From: Zopfochytrium polystomum
Taxonomy: Eukaryota; Chytridiomycota; Chytridiomycetes; Chytridiales; Chytridiaceae
Assembly (NCBI GenBank): GCA_025765615.1
Contig: JAIVFJ010000085.1
Location: 1 to 64,000, forward strand
Direction of reading: 5' to 3'
Length of the DNA: 64,000 bases
A program made the translations under genes and the position numbers. Positions 1 through 10,842 of the stretch are shown in pieces. Positions within the stretch are counted from its first letter, which is position 1, and every line of letters begins with the position of its first letter. The notes under the pieces are model-generated. The model worked only from the letters and a program-made list of their open reading frames with translations. It searched no databases and had not been told where the DNA came from.

Positions 1-916
1 CCTAGATATAGATGGAGGATCACTAGTGTCACCGAGGATCGAAACTTTTTGCATTTCGTTATTTTCGTTAATTTTGGCGGGGTGCCTTTGGCTTGCGACG
101 AGAAGGGTCTGGCTGGGTTTCAACTTCAGTGCACTTTCCCGCTCAACATGCCAGCCTACTTAAGCAAGTTGCGGAGGACATTTATGTTGTTCATTCGGCG
201 ATATTTTCCTTGAGGTTTGGCTCACCAAAGGAGTCAGGGGGTTTTTTCTATGGGAATACCATAGTTGGGAGGAATACTTGAGCGACGAGTTACTCCAATT
301 TTTCAAAGTACTGAAGCCACGCATTACAAAAAACAATTTACCAGTCTTCCCTCCTTTGAATGCGCTATTCCACTTCAGTAATGCTTCTCAATTGCACTCA
401 CAGCTGCTTGTGAAAGTCGAGAGGCCGAAACCTTGAGGGGTCGTTCGGCAAATCGTCGCCATCCAAGGAAGAGTGAACACGTGATTGGCACACCGTCGTG
501 TGCCTTGTCTTCAGCCCCGATCGTCACGGCCACCCTTGCGCGGACGTGCTGGAACGCGGGGATCTGGCGTGCCAACAACGCGTCCTCGCAGCGACGTCCG
601 CCACATTTATGCACCAAATCGCGGATGTTGTATGGAAGGCAGTGTCTTGGTTCAACTAATGCGCAAGGGATTGGTAACGGAAGCGGCAGCGGTTGGGCCG
701 TGCATACCAGGATTCCTGGTGACGACGTAGGGGCTTCGTCGGGGCTACGTGGTGGCGATACGTTGCCGAGTTTGCCATCTCCAGCGGAAACTGGACGATC
801 TCAGAGCTTTCATTGTCGCAGATGGGGAGGAAAAAAGGCTTCTGCCCCTTGCCAGCCAACAACACCGTGGATGACAAAGCAGTGGTCGTTGTCGGTTTCT
901 CTATTGCCGATCAAGG
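1..916. other. No recognisable gene upstream of the Siw14-like gene
   Basis: All frames on both strands are short and interrupted, and none resembles a family I know. The stretch may hold the 5' leader and promoter of the phosphatase gene and the end of a gene lying outside the window. A Met-initiated frame at 433-972 has no recognisable domain and an Arg/Ser/Pro-rich composition like a chance ORF. Confidence 0.5.
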
Positions 917-1658
917 ATGATCCCACCGATGGTGAACACGACTCAAAACGGGCAACGACGACACCTGGCTGATTCCGTCGCACCTCGCCCTTCCCACAAA
1001 CACGCGCAAACCTTCGTAACGTCACAGAATTTCGGAATGGTGGAGGACAATCTCTATAGGTCCGGACAGCCGAACGAGCTCAACTTTCCTTTTCTCGAGA
1101 AGCTGAATCTCAAGACCGTCATCTTTCTCGCTCCGGAGGAGCCAAACCAACGATTGTAAAGAGCGCATCTGATATCTTTCGGCACGAATAGGCTAAAGTC
1201 TCCTACGAGCACAGCCTTAACTTCATCGATGATCAGGAGCTGAATTTTCAGCATTTGGGCATGAATGCCACCGCAAACGCGTGGTTGGTTACCAAAAGAG
1301 ATCTTGTCCTCGAATGTGCCAACCTTATTGATATCGGATAGGGATCCCATATCTGAAGAGGTGGTCTTGGAAGCACTCGAGCTGATTCTGAACCCAAAAA
1401 ACTACCCTGTAATTGTGATGTGCAATCTGGGACGTCATCGAACAGGTAGATGAATGATGTGGTGACGATCCGTTTCGTCTGGGCCGGTCGCTTACCAGAA
1501 GCATTCTAGGGACAGTCATAGGTTGCCTCCGCAAGCTGCAGCGCTGGAATCTAACTTCCATCTTTGAAGAGTACCGGCGATATGCCGGCCCAAAGGTCCG
1601 AGTGTTAAATGAGCAATTTATAGAGCTGTTTGATACAGATCTAATAAAAGCGATGTAG
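917..1658 (+). CDS. SIW14: Siw14-like atypical dual-specificity phosphatase
   Basis: Four exons (917-1155, 1215-1283, 1342-1445, 1510-1658) join in frame to 186 aa. The N-terminal part has the YRSGQP motif that begins the Siw14/Oca1 phosphatase domain. The third and fourth exons give the P-loop CNLGRHRTG (CX5R, Cys130 to Arg136) and then VIGCLRKLQRW and SIFEEYRRYAG, a run very characteristic of the Siw14 family. Family members are small cytosolic cysteine phosphatases; yeast Siw14 removes the beta-phosphate of inositol pyrophosphates. The usual His before the catalytic Cys is Met here. The first Met of the open frame (917) was chosen; Met at 929 is an alternative. The first intron uses the acceptor at 1214, the only one that keeps frame and restores the expected residues. 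Confidence 0.85.
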
Positions 1659-1793
1659 CGGGCTCGCAGAAAGCTTTCCATCACGGCAGATGCTATGAAA
1701 CAAAATTTTGCAACTGTACGTCTAAGATGGCCTCTTGTCCCTGCGAAAATGTCACTGGCTTCAAAACGAATTATTTCCCTAGCCAAGGAGCAT

Positions 1794-2413
1794 TCACATC
1801 CGTTTCTGCGCGGAGCGCCTTCCACCCGCCTTCTTGGTGCCCTTCACCTCATTTTCGAACTCCGACAGGTGTTGCAGCTAAATTAGGTGCAGTTAAAAGG
1901 AGAACCGTGAAGGAACAGCCTTACCAAAGATTCGTTTCTTCGAGCCAGGAGCTTGACATCGTCAGCATTGATGACTTGGCGCTTGCCGTGCCTGCACAGA
2001 ATCGTCAACCAACAATGGTTGTGGCTTAAGTGTTTGACAAGCCTGACTTGGCGAAGAGGCTCATGTCGGACACCATGCTCTCGGCTTGATCGAAAACGAC
2101 AGAAGCGAGAGCTTGAACAAATTGCTGACTGGCCTCCATCCCATGGGCCTCTCCTGACAACGTCTGAGCGATATTGGTGTGGGAAGTGCGACATACCGAA
2201 TTCTTGAGCAATCTTTCCAACCGTGTAGTGCACGGCTGCCTCCAGCTTCTGCAAGGTTCGACGACTGCCGCATCAGAGCCGCCAGTCTTCCTCGAGTCAG
2301 TGCCGCGCTGAGAGCGCCGTCTGTACCTTTCTTACAACTTCGTCACCGGCTCTGGCTTGTTGTCCTTCAGCGACAACCAGATCGTCGTCGGCGGCCTCCA
2401 TTCTCACTCCCAT
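1794..2413 (-). CDS. MHF1: CENP-S / MHF1 histone-fold protein
   Basis: Five short exons on the minus strand (2413-2327, 2248-2197, 2153-2048, 1991-1925, 1877-1794) join in frame to 131 aa. The product has the CENP-S signature: LEAAVHYTVGKI at the first helix, then SLFAKHGKRQVINADDVKLL and ARRNESL in the histone-fold C-terminal half, followed by a short basic tail ending KRM. CENP-S pairs with CENP-X (MHF2) in a DNA-binding histone-fold tetramer that acts with FANCM/Mph1 helicase at stalled forks and in the constitutive centromere network. Length agrees with the family. Start is the first of two close Met codons (2413 or 2401). It is divergent from the SH3 membrane-protein gene, with 228 bp between the two starts. 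Confidence 0.85.
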
Positions 2414-2641
2414 GCGCAAGCCACAAATGAGAAACAAAACTCTTGGCCACAAGGAGCAGACACTGGAACAGGCCACAGACACAAACCGCAAGCATTTGGG
2501 CGGAGCTTGCAGACGCTACCTAAGCCACTGACTGCAACTACCGAAGAACGGATAGCACCGCGGCCACGGATCGAGGAGTGCGGTACTCGAGAGGAAGGCG
2601 GATTCTAGCAGTTTACTGCAGCTTGCTCGGCGACGTGCAGG

Positions 2642-5600
2642 ATGGACAGCGAGGTCGATCCATCGAGGGGGGACGAAGAAGGGGGCACCCAAGGGAACAA
2701 CGTCCCGCTGGATGGAGGTTCGGCGCCAACATCCTTAAATGAGAGGGGCATCTGGCCCCCACCGTCTGAAATCGAGCGCACAGACGTTCGGCACGCTGAC
2801 TCCTCAGCCTCCACAAACATTCGCAGATCTTCAAAGGTGCTCGTGTGTCTTGCTTGGCTACTCACTGTCTCACATCATACCTGTATAGTCAATACCAACA
2901 GAGTGCCTCCCTCTTCCTGCCATTTCTGTGTGCGGATCCACTGCTGGCCTCTACATCAATTCGACTGCGCTGACATCCGTTTTCAAGTCGTGGTTAAATC
3001 ATGGAAGACTTGCTGGAATGGATGCTTCACATCTGTCGTCCCTGCCGAACATAACATCCGCAAGTGACTGGGAGACTCTTCTTACTTGGTCCACTCGAGG
3101 AGATCTCTCCAAGGCTGCGCTACGAGGCTATCTTCGCTGTGATAATTACAATGGGTCTCCAATTCAATATTTTCACACCTATATATGCCTTACGAACATT
3201 TTTCACTTTTCGGCCGGGTGCAATTCCCCGCAAGAAGGAAGCTCAGACCTTTGGGTTTCGTTTCATGAATCGTTAGGAGTCTGTGAGTCTACATGCGACT
3301 CGTTTGGAGGTGCCGTGCGAAGCCTTTTGGACCAGAGCAATCGGTGTGTCCCTGTGACGGATCCACTGTTCGGTCGGTCTGGGCCATCCAAGAAAACAAT
3401 TGCAAACCGCCGATCCAAACTGTGGAAAGGCTCTGTAGTTTGTTCCGACTTATTGAAAAAACTATCTGGAGGGAACAACAGTTCAAAAAGCGCCCACCAA
3501 TGCAGAGAGGGGTTGGGAGCAGACGAAACGTCGTGCGGTAAGGCCAATCTCAAAATTCCCTCAGCTGACAGAATTGTGTTAGGTTTCGCTGGCGATTTGA
3601 CCGCTGCCAAAGTATTCTGCGAGGACCGTAGTTACCTGCCGCGATGCTGCAACCACCTGCCGCACGACGATGCGAGCAATGCAGGACCTCCACCTTCCAC
3701 TGTTACAGATTCTGGCCAGTTCAGCAAGGCTGGTCTTATTGCTGACGCCGACTTATCCCGTTTTCAAGACTTTGACGAAATCTCATTCGATGCAGACATA
3801 ATGTACGATAATGACTTCGATACAAGGCCTTTGCAACAGGAGGCCAGCTATGAGGAGCCAGGCATTCCGTCCATTCCAAAGTTTGATAGAATGTTGGAGC
3901 AGTTGGACAAAGCAATTGGCGCCGATCGGCTGCATAGGGGGACCTCAAGTCGGAGGGCCGGGCGCACACGGGCAATTGGCGACGATCGGCTCCATAGGGG
4001 GACCTCAGGTCGGAGGGCTAGGCGCACACGGGACCGGACTGGCCGCAACGTTCGCAGTGGAAAACGAGGTTGGCATGACGAGCCTGTGTACGACCTGAAC
4101 AATGAGATCCACGACGTCGTAGACACCGAGGATGACGAAGACGATGAGCCGGATACCACTCAATGGAGCAGTCGACGGGGCCGGAGACGTTCGGCCAATA
4201 GATCAACCAAAAAGAGGTCCCGGGGTGCTTTGTACAATCGGAGTCGAAATAGACACAACGTCGATCGGCCGGTTCACTCAAACGATGATATTCACGATGT
4301 TGTTGATACTGAGGAGAATGAGGATGAGGATGAACCTAGGAAGAGGTCTCATCGAGGAGTTGCTGGGAATAGACTTGCACGCTCCAAGAATTCTGCGAAG
4401 CGCACGAAGCGGAGTAGGCTAGATCAACGTCGCAAAGGAGCCGATGGCGAGGATCCCGTTTTGGACCTTAACGACGATATTCATGATGTTACTGACACCG
4501 AGGATGAGGATGAGGATGAGCTTGAGATGGGAAGTAGAGGAGGTCATGAAAGGGGTGGCCGCATTCGTGGGATATCTACGAAGAAACGGAAGCGTACAAC
4601 TCGTGGCGGCGGGATCTCCAGAAAAGGGAAGAAAAGTGGCAAAGGCGAATCCAACTCGGCCGATGACAGGGTGGAAGATCACGATGAAGACGACGAAGAG
4701 GTGGATGCCAACTTGAACCACCAGAGCTCCCGCGGAAGGTCGGATCGCCGAAGAGTTGATGGACGAAAGGAAAGTCAACGGGACTCAGTCTTTCCGCCCG
4801 GTCACAAAGAGAAGAAACGAAAGGCTAGCTATTCGGATGAGCGAGAAAGAAAGTACGACGACGATGATGGAGACGCGAGGGACCGCAGTAGGTCCAGCCG
4901 GAAACGCTCCCGCAACGGCGATTGGTCTGATGATCGAGGTGACACCAAAGAATCGAAGTCGTTGGAGGATGAGAACGATGGCCGACGTGACGATCATCGG
5001 CCAAAGTCTTCGCCAATGATGGATTCGGAGTCTGACGACGAAGACGACAAGGGCACACGGCGAAAATCAGTTAATCGCCAACTCGACCACAAAGCCGGAT
5101 CTTCCGAAAGCATTAATGATAATGAAGATGCGGACCACGATGACGACAGTCCTAAGCGCGAAAGCGACGAAACGCCAGATGATGACGAGAAAGAAGAGCC
5201 CGAAGAGAACGGAAGCGAAGACGTCGAAGTGGACGAAGATGATGGAGCTGGGAACAAGGAGGAGGAAGGTGACGATGACGACGATAGTACAGATAAGACA
5301 GACGGGAGACGAAAGAAAGAGAGGAACCGTTCAGAGAAAGGCGAAGATGACGACGATGAGGCCGATGCTCGGCGCAGCCGTGGACATGATTCAAAACAGA
5401 TTGACTCGAGCAAGGACAAGAACGAAGATACGTCGACTGAGTCGGACACAGACAAGAGCGAAGGCAACGCAGGCGACAAGGACGACGACGAAGAGGGGGG
5501 CACTAAAATGGTTCCCGACGAGGAGCCTAGTCGCGAAAGTCGCAGCGAGAGCAAGCACGAAATTGCTGCCAAGTTGGCCGAAACAGCAGGTGCAACCAGC

Positions 5601-6089
5601 AGTTCGCCCACCGCAACCGTCTCATCCTCAGCGAACGGTGGCGGTGATGGCGGTGGCCCCCTGGCACCAGGTCTGATCGTCGGCTTAATTTTTGCGATCC
5701 TCCTCTTTATCGCGGTCGTGGCCCTTCTTGTATATTGTCTGCGTAAGCGGTCTGCAGTGACCAAAGCAAAGCCGAGGGCATCAGCCTCTAGAATTTCTCC
5801 GCAGTTTACCTCTCCTATAAGTACATCGCCGGTGGGAGTAGCTGTTGCAGCGAATGTCGGAATCACCAGTCCCCTATTGGGTGTTGCGCCCTCAATATCA
5901 TCACGCCCAGAGGTGCAGTACCGGGTTCTTCATGACTACGAGGCGAATCTCCCGGACGAGATTGATCTGAAGCATGGGGAGATTGTTGAGGTGCTCACCA
6001 CGTACGAAGATGGCTGGGGAAGGGGAAGAAATTTGAACACTGGGAAAGCAGGCGTGTTTCCCATGCAATGCTTTGTGAGTGCACCGTGA
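2642..6089 (+). CDS. Single-pass membrane protein with Cys-rich domain, giant charged stalk and C-terminal SH3
   Basis: Two exons are proposed: 2642-2836, then 2889-6089 after a 52-bp GT-AG intron that keeps phase. The long exon opens with a Cys-containing domain (ECLPLP, CGSTAGLY, CESTCDSFGG) like the ectodomain of fungal transmembrane SH3 proteins. Next comes a stalk of about 600 residues, strongly mixed-charge and low-complexity, with a 20-residue repeat in tandem (GADRLHRGTS / GDDRLHRGTS, about 3919-4020) and three copies of an IHDVxDTE motif (about 4108, 4288, 4477) spaced about 60 codons apart. A hydrophobic helix follows at 5670-5747 (LIVGLIFAILLFIAVVALLV), then a CLRKR stop-transfer, and a 59-residue SH3 domain at the C-terminus (LHDYEANLPDEIDL, GWGRGRN, GVFP). 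Orientation should put SH3 in the cytosol. The first 65 residues have no signal peptide; a hydrophobic run lies inside the proposed intron, so the N-terminus is uncertain. AATAAA lies just downstream. Confidence 0.8.
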
Positions 6090-6111
6090 ACCCGGTCTCG
6101 ATTAGATGTAA

Positions 6112-6118
6112 TAAATAA
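6112..6118 (+). terminator. Polyadenylation signal of the SH3 membrane-protein gene
   Basis: An AATAAATAAA run lies about 20-30 bases after the stop codon at 6089, a fitting place for a eukaryotic poly(A) signal. Confidence 0.5.
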
Positions 6119-6149
6119 ACGCGTTCGCGCATCTCGCAGCCTTTATTTC

Positions 6150-6894
6150 TGCAGGGTTTGGATCAATATTGTTGGTGTTAAGAAGAAAAGCTGGGGAAAT
6201 GAAAGTACTACTTCTCCTCCAGCTCCTATCGCTTCAAGGGAAATATCCCAGCATGGCCTAGCTGCGGAAGCGTTAGAGGAAGGAGGCTCGAAGAGACCGT
6301 GTCAGCACCCCCCAGCCAAGAAAGAAACCGACCAATCGCAACTTCGATGGAGCAAGCAGGTGAATAAGTACTTTGGACTGGACAATGGCAGTAGCGGGTG
6401 AGTTTGTCCTTCCGTCTCGGCCGCCGCCTGAGGGAGCGGCCGCTGCCGGCCACCGGGTGCCGGCCCACCTGGAACTGCCGCGCCGCATGTCTCCTCAGTC
6501 GCGACCACCGAATCGCTGCTCCATTCCCGGGGCACAAGCCTTCCTCTGACACGCCGTCATCGTCAGCCCGTTGGCGGCCAGACGTCCCTCGATCTCTATT
6601 TACCACAGAAGCATTTTCGGGCTCTCTTCCAGCTTGAAATCAGTTTTCATGGTCCGTTGGGGCAGCTGTAACCTTACTGAAGATTTTGAGGAAGGGGCGG
6701 CTGGACTTTTGGGTCCATTGGCAGTCGGTTGGAGCTCTTTCATTGACTCTCTTACCGGTGCTGGAGCGACGGGTTATCATGGGGAGAGTGTTGTTGGTGG
6801 ATTGGTGTCCGATCATAGCGTACGCTCCATGGAAAGCGTTCCCAGCAATGGGAAGGTTGCCTCCAGCCGCCACCATCCAGCAATAATACTTTGA
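6150..6894 (+). CDS. Possible small multi-exon gene, product unknown
   Basis: A frame opening after an acceptor-like CTGCAG (about 6153) reads through about 6402 with protein-like composition (for example KKETDQSQLRWSKQ, NKYFGLDNGSSG) and ends at a clear donor, GGGTGAGT. Further protein-like open stretches follow (about 6490-6670 and 6690-6894, the latter ending RHHPAIIL), and an AATAAA at about 6957 could close the transcript. I could not connect the pieces in one frame with confidence, and I recognise no domain. Large parts of both strands here are GC-rich and open by chance, so this may be a pseudogene, a non-coding transcript or nothing. The gap from 6895 to 7202 carries only a TATAAAA at about 6967 that could serve the channel gene. 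Confidence 0.25.
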
Positions 6895-7202
6895 CTAAAG
6901 CCAACCGGTCTGGTCATAATCCTCCCGTTTTCCAATTACAGTACAGTAACCCAAGAAATAAATCGTATAAAAATTCTCTGTACACACGGTCCCTGAAGCA
7001 CTGATCGGCCGCGTTGACGTGTTACCTCAAATTTTCTTCAAGAGCGATCCCCGCGAACGATTGTCACAAGCGGATTGGCCGGCAGAGTGAGAGTGGTAGT
7101 TTAGGTGAATCATTCGTGCTCCACCCACTGGACGAGGGTAACCACATTCACAGCCGGTAGCGTCACGATCACAACCATTACGGGCAACACCACCAGCGGT
7201 CC

Positions 7203-10200
7203 ATGCCCCGGTCAGCGAGCAATGACGGCTGTTCTCGACCAACCGGCTCCCTCCCACATCCGCACAGCCGTACCGCAACAGCGAGAACAAGTGGCAGCTC
7301 GTTCAACGATGCCTTTCGTGACTCACCTCCAATGCCGCGCTCGAGACCACACGGAAGCCCAGACTTGAGCGGAAGGCGCCGCTCTCGCCCCTGGTCGTCA
7401 GCGGTTTCAGCTCGAACCTCCGTGCACTCGTCCTTTGGTACGGATAGAAGCGAATCAGTGCTTTCGTCACAGGCATCTCTGCCAGTAAATCACGCTTTTC
7501 AACCCCGAAACCCCCAGAACGCGCCTCAGCCAGCCGCCTCTAGGGGATCTCCAGCAGACCCTTCAACTTCGGGGCTGTCAATTGGCGCCGGGGAGATTTC
7601 GTTGTCGTCCAGAAGGCAAGGGCCATACAGTAGAACCCCATTGGAGGGGTTGGTTCTGACGGCCAGGACGATTCAAGTGCAACTTCATAGAAGCCTAGTC
7701 CTCGTTCCACCAGAAGATTCCCCAGCTGAGATTGTTCTGGCTCCTACAATCGAAAGATCGGTATATCCTTCGTTGTTGCGTGGTGGAGTAAAATTACCGG
7801 ACCATGCTACTGTGCGACAACCCACAAACCTCAAATATTCTACCCAACATCAATCGCAATGCAGCCTTCAAAGCCTCACTAGCTCTGAAAATTCCGACGT
7901 AGAAGCCTCCATGGAGGACGTACTGCTCGCTGCACAGCGAGTTCACTCAGAGCTACGGCATCAAATCGACACCGTCGACCATCTCGTCAAAACAACCAAT
8001 AAGTTAAGAAGCCTTGCGGAACACGGGACTGACACAATAAAATCCCCTCCGACGACTCCGAGCAAAAAGGGGTTGGCGCGATCCAAGACTTCCTACCAGG
8101 CAACTTCGGCCAAAGCGAGACCTATGACTGGAGACCTGGCCATGTTCGAAAAGACTTCTTCTCCTACGCTGGTGCGTCCGAAACCAGGCCCCACCAACGA
8201 GCAGCTCAAAAGGAGGGCAACGATGCGAATGTTCAAGGACAAGCAGACAACGGAAACGGTTGGTAATGAGTTTCCTTCGGTCGACCCGAAACTACTGTTG
8301 GCGCCAACAGCGAAATCCTCCCTGGACCAAATTTACCCGCAGCAAGCATCCGCAATAAAGCATCCACGAATAGCACAGCTTTCGAATGTTGCACGAGCGT
8401 CTACAGCTCTTCGAAGCCTGCACGGAAATACTGATAAGAAGAATCCTGTTTCAGAGGAAGAATCGAAACGCCATACCCTTCTTTCAGCTGTGTCTCATTC
8501 GTCATCCAGGCTCCTTTCGCCCGGAATCGCACTATCCGAGGACTATGCAAGGTCGTGGAACCCCTCTCCGCTTACTCAGCGAAGACTCCTTACGTTTGCC
8601 GAGGTGCGTCAGAGTATTATGGCTAGCAATGCCTTCGCCGCAGTGGACGCTGCTGTTTTGGCTGCATCTCAAACATTCGAACCCCCAAGGGAGGGTAACT
8701 GGAGGGCGATTCTCTCCTCTTTCGGAATTGAAGACGGCAGTGCAGTGTTTAGTTTTGTGAACCACAACAATGTCACCAGCTTACATGGCATAAGTGGAGG
8801 CCTTGGGAATTTCGATGACCGGAGATTGAAGCTAAGTCTCAGTTGTCGGTCGGGCCAGCTCGCATCTCGTACTTCAGTTTTGAGCAAAGCTACGCGACAG
8901 GAGACAGTCTCGCTGCGAATACAACCGGACACGATTTCCCAAAGTTCATTCGACCCACAATCCAAACTCGCATCGCTTTCATCGCGAACGGACTTTCCAC
9001 CGTTGCCGAAGCTGCCTCTTCCCAATGGGTCAAGAGAAGGGCCTTTCGAGCCATCCACAGCATTAAAACGAGAGATCCAGCGTTCTACTACGAAGAGCTG
9101 GTTCGGTCTTAACCCTCAAGGAGATCTAGCTATTCTGTGGGACGTGTTGATGTTAAGTGAGAGAGATTCAAATTAGCTTTTATGACAGCGAAACACTTAC
9201 TCTTTTGCAGTCCCTTACATCGCCGCTTTGGTAATAATACCCGCTGTGGTTGCGTTTCCGTACACCGCACAATTAGCCCACACAGCCTCAATATTTTTCT
9301 CGCTTCTTTTTGCAATCGATACACTCATCCGAATCACGACGTATCGGCTTCTGGAGCCTCTGCCGCTGTTCGCAACCATTCGCATGAACGCAAGGAAGCC
9401 CGGCTTTCTTATCGATCTTATCACTTGCATACCATTTACTATGATCGCCTATCATTTCGACTTGTCCGAAGTCAATGCTTCCAAATTTCTCGCTGTCAAA
9501 CTTCTTCGATTGCACCGAATTAACAGTCTCTTGCACGTCCGCCCTCTGTTCTTGATTGTAACTCGATTGCAGCTTATCCTTAATATCGGCGCCAGCGCAG
9601 CAGCCGTCATAAGCGTTTTAGTGGCTTTGCTAGTTTTCTTTCATCTGCAAGCATGCCTCACATTCTGGATGGGATCAAGTAATGGATTCTCGGAAAAGTG
9701 GTGGACAACAAAAAAAGTGCTGTCCGAGCTTCCGGTGGAGCCACAGTCTGCTCCGTGGTGGCAAGCTTACACATTCGGCATCTGGAGTGCGGTTTCGAAC
9801 ATACTTCCCGTTACTTCCACCTTTTTGTAAGTTTACTTGTCAGCTATCGCGTTGCGAGCCTGACGTTTCTCGCAGCCCAACGTCGTCCACAATGCAGTGG
9901 ACATTCTTACTCCTGGCGGCATTGAACGCAGGCCTGTCTGCTGCTTTGACTGGGTCTGTGGCGGCTTTTTACTCCGCTGAAAGCGGGTCCATGGACGCGC
10001 GATACAGGAAAAAGATGGATGAGCTCACCGAGTATTTGTCCGCCCAGAAGCTTTCGGATGAGCTCCAACAGAGGATGTCTCAGTCGATTCAGGCGAAATA
10101 CCAAGGGAAAATGTTCGACGAGGCAAGCATTCTGGCTGGCCTGAATCCGTCCTTGCGGAAGGTACAGATTTGGCCTCTCGCTTTCAATTTGCTATTAATC

Positions 10201-10776
10201 TCCAGCGGGCAGGAAGTGTCGCTTCACAACTGTGGGCATATACTGGAAAAGATTGATTTCCTTCAACTGCCCGCTGACGACCCACGAAAGTCGTGGCTCA
10301 TGAGACAACTATCTGTTGGCCTCAGAAATAGAGTTTTTGTGCGGAACGAAACTATTTATAAGCAGCACTCACACGGAACTTCTCTATTTATGATCATCGA
10401 GGGCTACGCCATAGTTCGACTGGGTGGAATGCGGGTCGGCCACTTAACGCCTGGGTCCTACTTTGGTGGTAACTAACCCTAACCCTCCGCTGATTACGCA
10501 CCTGCTCATGCTCTTTGTCACAATTCACTTTTTCAACGTAACACTTCAGAGCTGGGACTGATAGCTCCAGGACCCCGGTTTGAGACCGTCATCGCCATCA
10601 CTCAGGTTACTTGCATGGAATTAGATCGGCAGGCTATCGGCGATGTGTTGGAGGACATTCCTGAAATATCCCGATCCATGAATCAACTACGTTTGGAACG
10701 CATCAAAGTAATCGACGAGCTTTGTGAAAGCGTGCTAAGTGAAGGGGATCACGGCATTGTAGTTGACGAATTATAA
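7203..10776 (+). CDS. HCN/CNG-like cation channel with cyclic-nucleotide-binding domain and non-canonical pore
   Basis: Four exons (7203-9156, 9211-9826, 9876-10468, 10550-10776) join in frame to 1129 aa. Residues 1-640 are Ser/Pro/Arg-rich and look disordered, with one short helical stretch (about 7910-8030). The membrane part begins WDVLML and follows the order of HCN/CNG channels: S2 (LLFAIDTLIRI), S3 (GFLIDLITCIPF), a weak S4 (KLLRLHRINSLLHV, few positive charges), S5, a pore helix (YTFGIWSAVSNIL), S6, then a C-linker (YRKKMDELTEYL, KYQGKMFDE) and a CNBD. The phosphate-binding cassette reads FGELGLIAPGPR, with the Glu and Arg that contact cyclic nucleotides in known CNBDs. The filter GYG is absent: after the pore helix the product reads PVTSTFF. 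The second intron falls exactly there. Likely plasma-membrane or flagellar channel; ion selectivity cannot be predicted. Confidence 0.85.
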
Positions 10777-10842
10777 TGTATTTTTGTCTTAATCGCCCAT
10801 CCTACATCGCCAGTCCTGCGTTCGTGCAACGAAACAAATTAC

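Noticed and set aside
433..972. 179-codon ORF upstream of the Siw14-like gene
   Set aside because: Composition is Arg/Ser/Pro-rich without a family match, and it overlaps the start of the phosphatase gene in another frame.
5116..5676. 186-codon plus-strand ORF rich in Met, Arg and Thr
   Set aside because: Out-of-frame shadow of the same low-complexity repeat region.
4994..5866. 290-codon minus-strand ORF, Ser-rich
   Set aside because: It is the antisense shadow of the Asp/Glu-rich stalk of the SH3 protein: GAC/GAA codons read as Ser/Phe on the other strand. No domain and no start context.
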